DNA of 5,579 nt, taken from contig DAOVAK010000219.1 in assembly GCA_030671095.1 (NCBI GenBank), positions 1-5,579 of the forward strand, given 5' to 3'. Source of the stretch: Deltaproteobacteria bacterium. Its GTDB lineage: Bacteria > Desulfobacterota > DSM-4660 > Desulfatiglandales > HGW-15. The position numbers and the translations under genes were made by a program. The first letter of the stretch is position 1; each line of letters begins with the position of its first letter. Below are positions 1 through 5,496 of the stretch, piece after piece. A model generated the notes under the pieces. It was not told the origin of the DNA, made no database searches, and worked only from the letters and a program-made list of their open reading frames with translations.

Positions 1-1
1 A

Positions 2-1129
2 AAGCGCCGTCTTCTCGATGAGGTTTGTGCGATATCAGGTGTATCGGGAGGCAGCTTCACGGCCGCCTATTATGGTTTGTTCGGCGACCGTATCTTTGAA
101 GACTTTGAGAGCAGATTTTTGAAAAAAAATGTACAGGGAGCCCTTGCACGAAGGATATTTTTCAACCCCATCAACTGGGTGAGACTGTTTTCACCGACTT
201 TTGACCGCAGCGACCTGGCGGCAGAGTACTACGATAAGCATATTTTCAACGGGGCAACATTCGGAGATATCGCAACGAGAAAAGGTCCATTGATCTTGAT
301 CAATGCCACCGACATGGTAACAGGGATACGGGTGGCATTCAGTCAAGAGACATTTGACGTGCTTTGCTCGGATGTATCTTCTTTCCCAGTTGCCAGAGCT
401 GTGGCGGCATCCTCCGCAGTGCCTCTCGCTCTGACCCCTATCACCTTGCGAAACTATGCCAACAGCTGCGGCTACAAAATTCCTGAAGCACTAGAGAAGA
501 TCCTTAGCGAGCAGGATATCTCCGAAAGAAGGTTCCACCTCGCCAATAATATAAGGCCGTATCTGGATAGCAACAAGACCAGGCACATCCACCTGGTTGA
601 CGGAGGTGTTGCTGACAACCTCGGACTGAGGGCTGTCCTTGACAGAGTGCTTGCCTTTGGAAACTTCTGGGATACACTCAAATACTTGGAACGGGAAAAC
701 GTGCACAAGGTTATCTTCATCGTGGTTAATGCAGAGACACAGGTGAGCAGGCGCCTGAACCTCTTCGACAAGCCTCCCGCGTTTGCCGCGATGCTTCAAT
801 CATATTCATCAATAGCGATTTCAAGATACAACTTTGAAACCGTGATGCTCCTGCGGGAAAGTCTCAGCAGATGGACCGAAGAGACTCAGAAGAACAGGTG
901 CGGCGATAGTCCGATATCCACAGAACCCGGGGCCTGCGGGGACATAAAGTTCTATCTTATCGAGGTCAAGTTCAACTCCCTCAAGGATGAGGCTAGACGC
1001 ACATATTTCAAGCAATTACCGACCTCCTTTAAGTTATCTCCTGAAGAGGTGGACAAAATCCGAAATGCTGCCAGAAGCATACTGGTTCAGTCGCCGGAAT
1101 TTCAGAGGTTGCTGAGTGATTTGAAGTAA
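2..1129 (+). CDS. Patatin-like phospholipase, 3' part (5' end outside window)
   Basis: Probable serine lipid acyl hydrolase of the patatin family, which uses a Ser-Asp dyad. The frame is open from base 2, so the gene starts left of the window; 375 codons are visible. Counting from base 2, the nucleophile elbow GVSGG is at residues 13-17 (Ser15), a block-III-like AASSAVP is at 135-141, and the catalytic Asp sits in DGGVADNLGLR at 200-210. The N-terminal glycine-rich oxyanion-hole motif and any signal peptide would be in the missing part. An internal TTG at base 77 would give a protein lacking the nucleophile, so it is not the start. The region after the DGG motif (about 175 residues) is longer than in short RssA-type patatins and shows no recognised domain. 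The natural lipid substrate and cell location cannot be read. The nearest downstream ORF begins 9 bases after the stop but is a transposase remnant, so no functional operon is implied. Confidence 0.88.
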   Translation, partial: KRRLLDEVCAISGVSGGSFTAAYYGLFGDRIFEDFESRFLKKNVQGALARRIFFNPINWVRLFSPTFDRSDLAAEYYDKHIFNGATFGDIATRKGPLILINATDMVTGIRVAFSQETFDVLCSDVSSFPVARAVAASSAVPLALTPITLRNYANSCGYKIPEALEKILSEQDISERRFHLANNIRPYLDSNKTRHIHLVDGGVADNLGLRAVLDRVLAFGNFWDTLKYLERENVHKVIFIVVNAETQVSRRLNLFDKPPAFAAMLQSYSSIAISRYNFETVMLLRESLSRWTEETQKNRCGDSPISTEPGACGDIKFYLIEVKFNSLKDEARRTYFKQLPTSFKLSPEEVDKIRNAARSILVQSPEFQRLLSDLK

Positions 1130-1137
1130 GAAAGGAT

Positions 1138-1704
1138 ATGCTGAAAGCGAAAACGTGTAATGGGGGTCAAAGCTTGAATGAGGAAAAGAAAATTTGGGAA
1201 AATCTGAGACACGATCTGATTTACGGGACCAAGAATTTTTTGAATCAAATCAAATCTACCTACTTATCCAAAGAAGTCAATGTTGAACTGCCCCAGTTGG
1301 CCGGCATAATACAAGACAAAGACCCAACGGATTTATTAAGAAAAGCAGCTAAGATCTTAAATTGCGATATTGATAAGTTTACAAAGTCACCAAGAGTTTC
1401 TAAAAAGCATATACAGGATCGGGATCTTCTGCTTTATTTTATGTTGGAGACGGGATTGTATACGAACAGACAAATTGGTGATCTGTTTGGTTTGAGCTAC
1501 CCGGCAGTCAGTCGGCGGGCAAATATCAGCAAATGTAAGGTTAAACGGAAAAAGCAGGATCAGGACGGCCTGATACCCTCCATCCTTGAACCTGTCGAGA
1601 GCCCCTCGGCCTTGAGCTCGGAGCCGAAAGGCCTCAAGGTCGAACGACCGGACGGATCATCCAAAGCCTGCCCTGGTGCGACTCATATTCCTATTTACGT
1701 TTAG
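1138..1704 (+). CDS. Truncated Y1 (RAYT/IS200-like) transposase, C-terminal part
   Basis: Resembles the C-terminal half of the REP-associated tyrosine transposases common in Desulfobacterota and relatives. Residues 18-45 match the linker that follows the catalytic domain (pattern like ENLRHDLIYGTKNFLNQIK). Residues 62-135 form the DnaA-like helical/HTH tail: DPTDLLRKAAKILNCDIDKF, then DRDLLLYFMLETGLYTNRQI, then the recognition helix region GLSYPAVSRR at 118-127. The whole HUH/Tyr catalytic domain, about 150 residues in intact members, is absent; the frame is closed by a stop at 1117-1119, so it cannot extend left. The ATG at 1138 has AAAGG only 2 bases before it, a poor spacing; TTG at 1174 behind GGGGG is an alternative. 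Residues about 138-188 do not look like the family and are encoded by a GC-rich inverted repeat. It cannot transpose alone; whether it is expressed as a DNA-binding protein is unknown. Family assignment is from memory of sequence patterns. Confidence 0.6.
   Translation: MLKAKTCNGGQSLNEEKKIWENLRHDLIYGTKNFLNQIKSTYLSKEVNVELPQLAGIIQDKDPTDLLRKAAKILNCDIDKFTKSPRVSKKHIQDRDLLLYFMLETGLYTNRQIGDLFGLSYPAVSRRANISKCKVKRKKQDQDGLIPSILEPVESPSALSSEPKGLKVERPDGSSKACPGATHIPIYV
1606..1643. repeat. GC-rich inverted repeat inside the transposase remnant tail
   Basis: TCGGCCTTGAG at 1606-1616 pairs with CTCAAGGTCGA at 1633-1643, giving an 11-bp stem with one G-T pair and a 16-base loop. A second small palindrome, GGTCG-AA-CGACC, follows at 1638-1649. 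There is no T-run, so a terminator is unlikely; a REP-like dispersed palindrome that fused onto the ORF is the better guess. It explains why the last 50 or so codons of the 1138-1704 ORF do not resemble a transposase. Confidence 0.55.
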
Positions 1705-1752
1705 GCTATGCACTATTCCAGGCCTGACTTTTCAAGTATACATCACTGGTGA

Positions 1753-1926
1753 TCGGTCTGGGCCAGGGAGCACAGAAAAAATTGGGCCAGATTTATCCGA
1801 GGCGGATTGATCCGGAAAATCTACCAGGTGGACCCCCTTACCTGCGCCAAATGCGGGGGGAGGATGAAGATTTTATCCTTCATAGAAGACCCGGAAATAG
1901 TCAATGTAACTCCAAAAGATACTTAA
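1753..1926 (+). pseudogene. Relic of an IS91-like (Y2) transposase C-terminus
   Basis: In the frame running from 1753 to the TAA at 1924-1926 the translation carries REHRKNWARFIRGG, LIRKIYQVDPLTC, AKCGGRMKI and LSFIEDPEIV. This matches the well-known C-terminal signature of IS91-type transposases (WARLIxKxYEVDPLxCPxCGG...FIEDPEVI), including the CxxC zinc motif. Only about 57 codons remain; a TGA at 1750-1752 precedes them, and the last residues (NVTPKDT) depart from the family. A 15-base imperfect tandem duplication (1789-1803 and 1804-1818) inserts about five residues after WAR. A neighbouring frame with an ATT start at 1749 is also open over 63 codons but resembles nothing; it is a shadow. 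The relic ends 2 bases before the Shine-Dalgarno of the next gene. Confidence 0.75.
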
Positions 1927-1928
1927 GT

Positions 1929-1937
1929 AAGGAGGTG
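1929..1937 (+). promoter_or_regulatory. Strong ribosome binding site of the FAD oxidase gene
   Basis: AAGGAGGTG with GGAGG ending 8 bases before the ATG at 1944. This near-perfect anti-16S match fixes the start codon. No convincing sigma-70 promoter was found in 1705-1928: a TTTACG at 1694 has no matching -10 element at the right distance. Confidence 0.85.
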
Positions 1938-1943
1938 TAAACG

Positions 1944-3446
1944 ATGGAAGCCGTTCAGGAATGTATTCAAGATATTACCAGAAGCATAGGGGAAGACAAT
2001 ATAAGTGTGGATAAAGCCTCAAGAATCGTGCATAGAATTACTCACGGCCCAGAAGCCATGTTGCATGAAGATTTGGGGGATTTCACACCCGCGGCAGTTG
2101 TACGTCCCAGAACGACTGAAGATGTGGTCGCAATTGTCAATTATGCCAATAAATATGAAATACCTTTAATTCCTCAAGGGGGCAGAACCTGTACTTATGG
2201 TGCAGAAAGTGTGCGCGACGGGATTGTTGTTGATACGACCAGTATGAATGAGATCCTTGAATTTGATGAGCCCGCTTTTCGAATTAAGTCACAGGCAGGA
2301 GTACGCGTCGTAGACTACATCGATTACTTAGCCCAGAGGGGTTATATGTCTTTAGAATTCCCAACAATGAATAGGACCTCCACTTTGGGCTCCCGTGCCT
2401 CCATTTCCGGGTATAACAAGTTTGAAAATAGATGGGGAGGATCAAGAGATCATATTAAGGGCCTGGAGGTGGTGCTGGCAAATGGAGATGTGGTTCAGGT
2501 GGGAAGAGGAAGTAGTCTCCCCACGAAATCGGTTGTTGGGTTGGATACGATGGGCATGTTCATAGGTTCGAGGGGAACCCTTGGCATCATAACTAAGGTA
2601 ACGGAAAGATTCATTCCTGTACCTCCCTCATATATCTATGGAATAAGGGCATTTAAGACTATTGAAGATGGCCTGAGGACCTTTATGGAGCTTAGATCTC
2701 CTGTCAATGCAGGTATTATATGGAGATCGAAGGCCTATCATAAATGGTTGCTGAGCCAGGCTGTCAAGGCGAGCATGGACTTAAAATGGCCCGATGATGT
2801 GGTCATGTTGGCAGATTACCATATTTTAGGCGAACCGGAAGCGGTTGAGGCCATGAAGAAGCACGCTGAAGCGATATGTGAAAAATACAACGGGTTCTGG
2901 AGAGACGATATGCCGCCCACGGATTTCGTAGGGAGGATGCATGAGACCATGGAAAAATATATGGGCATGGCAGCCCTCCAAAGCGAACGGCTTGTGAGTG
3001 GTGGTATGGGCAATCGAATCGTTCCCTTGGACCCCCAGATCTCCAACACCCATCTAATAGATTTCTATAAAGAGTTCATAGAGTTTCTGAAAAGAACAGA
3101 AGATGGAAAGACCTATCCGGCTCTGTCAAAAGATTTCCATGTCCTAAGTCCAGGTGCGCCGGTTCCTGCCGAGGAAGGCTGGACCAAAGTGTGGTCACTC
3201 GCGCTTGCCAACTGGAAACACTTTAATAAAAAAAGCATCGAAGAATTCAAGGCTTGGTACCGGGATTATGCCGAGCTTGTCTGGCGTCATGGTGGGTCCC
3301 TGACCGGAACCCATGGATATGCACCCAGGGACATGGAAATTGAATTTATCAAGAGAGAAGTGGGGGAAACAGGATATGCATTGATGAAGACCATCAAAAA
3401 CGCTCTTGATCCCAAGAATATCATGAACCCAAATGTGAAGTTTTAG
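1944..3446 (+). CDS. FAD-linked oxidoreductase, GlcD / D-lactate dehydrogenase type
   Basis: Flavoprotein of the VAO/PCMH superfamily (FAD_binding_4 plus FAD-oxidase C-terminal domain), 500 aa, about the usual length for GlcD-like proteins. The FAD domain covers roughly residues 48-227: AVVRPRTTEDVVAIVNYANK (51-70), the pyrophosphate loop region PQGGRTCTYGAE (77-88), GIVVDTTSMNEILEFD (93-108), TLGSRASIS (147-155), HIKGLEVVLANGDVV (170-184) and GMFIGSRGTLGIITKV (204-219). The substrate-side domain ends with the GlcD-like GGSLTGTHGYAPRD (450-463) and a DPKNIMNPNVKF tail. Family members oxidise 2-hydroxy acids such as glycolate or D-lactate; the loop here departs from the usual GxGTGLSGG, so the substrate stays open. 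No signal peptide or membrane segment is seen, so it should be cytoplasmic. It is followed after 12 bases by an Fe-S protein gene and probably passes electrons to it. Confidence 0.88.
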   Translation: MEAVQECIQDITRSIGEDNISVDKASRIVHRITHGPEAMLHEDLGDFTPAAVVRPRTTEDVVAIVNYANKYEIPLIPQGGRTCTYGAESVRDGIVVDTTSMNEILEFDEPAFRIKSQAGVRVVDYIDYLAQRGYMSLEFPTMNRTSTLGSRASISGYNKFENRWGGSRDHIKGLEVVLANGDVVQVGRGSSLPTKSVVGLDTMGMFIGSRGTLGIITKVTERFIPVPPSYIYGIRAFKTIEDGLRTFMELRSPVNAGIIWRSKAYHKWLLSQAVKASMDLKWPDDVVMLADYHILGEPEAVEAMKKHAEAICEKYNGFWRDDMPPTDFVGRMHETMEKYMGMAALQSERLVSGGMGNRIVPLDPQISNTHLIDFYKEFIEFLKRTEDGKTYPALSKDFHVLSPGAPVPAEEGWTKVWSLALANWKHFNKKSIEEFKAWYRDYAELVWRHGGSLTGTHGYAPRDMEIEFIKREVGETGYALMKTIKNALDPKNIMNPNVKF

Positions 3447-3450
3447 GAGG
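3445..3450 (+). promoter_or_regulatory. Ribosome binding site that sets the Fe-S protein start at 3459
   Basis: AGGAGG ends 8 bases before the ATG at 3459 and overlaps the stop codon of the FAD oxidase gene (TAG 3444-3446). A GTG at 3450 is in frame but overlaps the Shine-Dalgarno itself, so the ATG is the start. The arrangement supports translational coupling of the two genes. Confidence 0.88.
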
Positions 3451-3458
3451 TGATAAGG

Positions 3459-4649
3459 ATGGCCATTGATAGAGAGCATGCGATTGTTACCTTGGAGGAG
3501 TACGAGCCTCAGCTATGGACTTGCGTCAATTGTTTCTGTGGATTTTGTATTGAGAGTTGTCCTGTTTTCATAGAAGGGAGAAATGAGGTTGGTGCTGCCA
3601 GGGGAATGAGCCAACTCGGTCTGGCCCTTCTATCAGGGGAACTAGAATTGTCTGATATAGTAGATGATATAGCCTATGCATGTACTGGGTGCAGGTGGTG
3701 TGAGTGGAACTGTTCACTGAATAAGCCGCTCTTTATCGAGCGCACAGGGACAAGGAGAACCAAAGTGAGCGGTGCCACAATGGCAGAAATATTTAGATCA
3801 ATGAGGGCAGAACAAGGAAAGGTCCCAAAAGAAGTTAGGAATGCCCTCAATAACCTGGCCAATGTAGGGAACCCCTATGGTGGATCTAAGCAAGCCAAAG
3901 ACAAGTGGGTGGCCGATCTTGGCGTGAGTATGGAGAAAACCGATACCATCCTGTATGTGGGTGCTACCATTCCATATGAAGATAGGGCAACGAAAATGGC
4001 CGAGGCAATCGTTGATGTTCTCAGAGCATTCCAGATAGATATAGGCATGCTTGGAGGCAAGGAAATGGACAGTGGTGCCTTTGCCATGATGATGGGTGAA
4101 GAGGGGCTTTTTGCTGATATGACAGAACAGAGTGAAAAGATGATGAAAACCCAGGGAGTTAAGCAAATCATATGTGTTTCGCCGCACGATTATGATGCGT
4201 TCCTAACTTACTACCCCGCGTTGGATGGCCTGGAGATAAAACATTACACTCAGCTATTTGCTGAGTTGATTGATAGTGGAAAAATCAAACTCAGTAAAGA
4301 AATCAAAAAGAAAGTGACCTATCATGACCCTTGTTATTTAGGCCGAAAAAACAACATCTATGATGAGCCCAGGAAAATCCTGCAGAGCATACCTGGAGTG
4401 GAACTGGTAGAAATGGATAAGACAAAAGAGACGGCCTATTGCTGCGGTGGTGGTGGAACTGGTCTGTTTTATGACCTTCCGAAGATGAATATGAATCTGG
4501 CTCGAGCGGATCAGGCTAAAGAGAAGGATGTTGGTTGCATGGCCGTAGCTTGCCCCATCTGTTTACAGATGCTTGACGATGGCATAAAAAGCAGGGATTA
4601 CAAGTTTGAAGTCAATGATATTGCCCAATTGGTTAGGGAGGCCTTATAG
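3459..4649 (+). CDS. Fe-S electron-transfer protein, GlcF / HdrD-like, with two CCG domains (first one cysteine-less)
   Basis: 396 aa, likely the electron-accepting partner of the upstream flavoprotein, as GlcF is to GlcD or HdrD to its partners. The N-terminal ferredoxin part has a first cysteine cluster CVNCFCGFCIESCP (C22, C25, C27, C30, C34) and a second CTGCRWCEWNC (C75, C78, C81, C85), consistent with two [4Fe-4S] clusters. Two CCG (cysteine-rich, DUF224) domains follow. The second, about 286-372, is intact: HDPCYLGR (C292), CCGGGG (C328, C329) and ACPIC (C365, C368), the ligand set for a HdrB-type cluster. The first, about 163-254, keeps the fold pattern but has VGAT for VGCx (A169), DSG for CCG (D204, S205) and SPHD for CPxC (S241, D244). 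No transmembrane helix is visible, so it is soluble or peripheral. The final acceptor is not encoded here. The same subunit type occurs in lactate and glycolate oxidation and in heterodisulfide-reductase-like complexes. Confidence 0.87.
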   Translation: MAIDREHAIVTLEEYEPQLWTCVNCFCGFCIESCPVFIEGRNEVGAARGMSQLGLALLSGELELSDIVDDIAYACTGCRWCEWNCSLNKPLFIERTGTRRTKVSGATMAEIFRSMRAEQGKVPKEVRNALNNLANVGNPYGGSKQAKDKWVADLGVSMEKTDTILYVGATIPYEDRATKMAEAIVDVLRAFQIDIGMLGGKEMDSGAFAMMMGEEGLFADMTEQSEKMMKTQGVKQIICVSPHDYDAFLTYYPALDGLEIKHYTQLFAELIDSGKIKLSKEIKKKVTYHDPCYLGRKNNIYDEPRKILQSIPGVELVEMDKTKETAYCCGGGGTGLFYDLPKMNMNLARADQAKEKDVGCMAVACPICLQMLDDGIKSRDYKFEVNDIAQLVREAL

Positions 4650-4680
4650 GAAAAATGGCCGTCTCTGTCATAGCTTAGTA

Positions 4681-4731
4681 CAGCATTTGCTTTAGTAAAC
4701 GTATTAACAAGATAACCTTGATCCTGCCTTT
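4681..4731 (+). repeat. Copy A of a three-copy inverted-repeat motif
   Basis: Contains TTTAGTAAACG (4691-4701) and CCTGCCTTT (4723-4731), 21 bases apart. The same pair occurs in reverse orientation at 5313-5345 and in the same orientation at 5482-5517. Further left, ACAGCATTT (4681-4689 with one base before) resembles ACACATTT next to the 5335 copy. The right half overlaps a hairpin that may be the operon terminator, so part of the match could be coincidence. Confidence 0.5.
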
Positions 4732-4740
4732 GGCGGGATC
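4720..4740 (+). terminator. Possible terminator of the FAD oxidase/Fe-S protein operon
   Basis: GATCCTGCC (4720-4728) pairs with GGCGGGATC (4732-4740) around a TTT loop: a 9-bp stem with one T-G pair, 70 bases after the stop of the Fe-S gene. The following CACCTTATTT is only a weak T-tract, so termination may be inefficient or the stem may do something else. Confidence 0.45.
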
Positions 4741-4883
4741 CACCTTATTTAATGCATTCACCGTAGAATAGTAAGGGCAACCAGCGGCACTTCACAGGCT
4801 GCTTTACAGCGTTCGCGAGCCCGGCGCATTTTAAATCTAAGGAAGATCATCAAGGAGCAATCTTAGGGCCTTTAAGGCTTCAC
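4741..4883. other. Non-coding stretch without recognisable content
   Basis: No frame gives a recognisable protein. Only short palindromes are visible, such as GCTG-CTTTA-CAGC at 4798-4810. It lies between the putative terminator and the GC-rich palindrome cluster. The whole of 4650-5579 lacks an intact gene. Confidence 0.5.
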
Positions 4884-5055
4884 TCGCCTTCGCGCGGATG
4901 CCCCGCGGCTTGCCGCGGGGAGGAAGCGCAAGGCGACCGCGCCGGAGCCCCTCGCGTGGGCGTAGCCTGCGGCGCAGCCCGGGTGGCGAAGGCGGGTGCT
5001 CCGCTTCGGCGCAGTTCCGCTTGGCTTCGCCACAGATGCCCCGCGCCTTGGCGCG
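4884..5055. repeat. REP/BIME-like cluster of GC-rich palindromes
   Basis: Much more GC-rich than its surroundings and built from hairpins. The first is CCCCGCGG-CTTG-CCGCGGGG (4901-4920), enclosed by GCGC/GCGC (4892-4895, 4926-4929) and TCGCCTT/AAGGCGA (4884-4890, 4930-4936). The second is GTGGCGAAG/CTTCGCCAC (4983-4991, 5025-5033) enclosing smaller stems. The third is CGCGCC-TT-GGCGCG (5042-5055). A unit of about 26 bases, CTTCGC followed by GATGCCCCGCG and CTTG, occurs twice in the same orientation (4888-4912 and 5025-5050). This is the architecture of REP doublets mobilised by RAYT transposases; a RAYT-like remnant lies at 1138-1704, but a link between the two is inference. Open frames on both strands here are by-products of the high GC content. 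Confidence 0.7.
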
Positions 5056-5286
5056 AGCACCGTTGATCCCGACACGGTGATTTTCGCCGGCGCTGAGCCA
5101 GTGCGGTGGACAATGGAAGATGTGGATAACGATGGTGATATTGATATGCTGTTCCATTTCAACGCACAAGACCTTGACCTGGATGAGAACAGCACCGAGG
5201 CTACCCTGCTCGGTACCACATATGGCGGGATAGCCGTCGAGGGCACGGACACTGTGAACATCGTGCCCAAGGGCAAGGCAAAGTAA
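5053..5286 (+). pseudogene. C-terminal fragment of a secreted-type protein with a calcium-loop motif
   Basis: The frame reads ASTVDPDTVIFAGAEPV, then MEDVDNDGDIDMLFHF, then STEATLLGTTYGGI and EGTDTVNIVPKGKAK, ending at TAA 5284-5286. DVDNDGDID is a DxDxDGxxD calcium-binding loop like those of dockerin or FG-GAP-type repeats. The pattern matches the C-terminal end of large extracellular proteins that I recall from environmental bacteria (xVDPxTVxFAGA...DVDGDGDxDMLxHF...STEATLTGxTxxGxxxxGTD), family name not recalled. The homologous part starts exactly where the GC-rich palindrome cluster ends. The frame stays open upstream to a GTG at 4996, but those codons are palindrome sequence, there is no Shine-Dalgarno and no signal peptide. 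Best read as a gene whose 5' part was lost or displaced when the repeats arrived. Confidence 0.65.
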
Positions 5287-5421
5287 AACAAAACCAGCTT
5301 GTCGAAGAAATCAAAGGCAGGGTCACAAACTAGTCGTTTACTAAATGTGTTGAAGCGGTATTTCAATCCCTTTATATTTCAAATAGTTGGGTCGGGGTTT
5401 CGTGGTAAAAAAATATTCTCT

Positions 5422-5457
5422 AAAAGAAAAGAGCCCCAAGCCAAAGAATTTGGGGCT
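5422..5457 (-). terminator. Rho-independent terminator-like stem-loop, T-tail on the minus strand
   Basis: AGCCCCAA (5432-5439) pairs with TTGGGGCT (5450-5457) around a 10-base loop. On the minus strand the stem is followed by CTTTTCTTTT (5431-5422), a good terminator tail; on the plus strand only TTA follows. It would end a minus-strand transcript coming from right of the window. A minus frame ends at a TGA near 5531-5533, but with only 15 codons visible it cannot be called a gene. Confidence 0.55.
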
Positions 5458-5477
5458 TTAAGAAAATTTATCAACAG

Positions 5478-5496
5478 CCTAAGTAAACGGCTTAGG
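5478..5496. repeat. Small palindrome in the right inverted-repeat end
   Basis: CCTAAG (5478-5483) pairs with CTTAGG (5491-5496) around TAAACGG. It lies inside copy C of the inverted-repeat motif and has no T-run, so it may be a protein-binding or end-structure element. The left end (copy B) lacks this palindrome, which is the main difference between the two ends. Confidence 0.35.

Noticed and set aside
472..1015. Minus-strand frames opposite the patatin gene
   Set aside because: The plus strand carries clear patatin motifs; the minus translations show nothing recognisable.
1694..1740. Possible sigma-70 promoter (TTTACG, later TATACA) before the FAD oxidase gene
   Set aside because: No pair of -35 and -10 elements has 16-18 base spacing.
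1256..1940. The peptide YLSKEV appears in the transposase remnant and again at the end of a frame near 1940
   Set aside because: The second occurrence is in a shadow frame over the IS91 relic and Shine-Dalgarno; the DNA does not align beyond these few codons.
3450..3458. GTG start three codons upstream for the Fe-S protein
   Set aside because: It overlaps the Shine-Dalgarno AGGAGG; the ATG at 3459 has ideal spacing.
3798..4187. Minus-strand frame of 129 codons opposite the Fe-S protein gene
   Set aside because: It is antisense to a conserved coding region and has no family features.
4837..5366. Several frames on both strands across the GC-rich region, up to 164 codons
   Set aside because: They arise from palindromic high-GC sequence with few stop codons and have low-complexity Arg/Ala/Pro-rich translations and no plausible starts.
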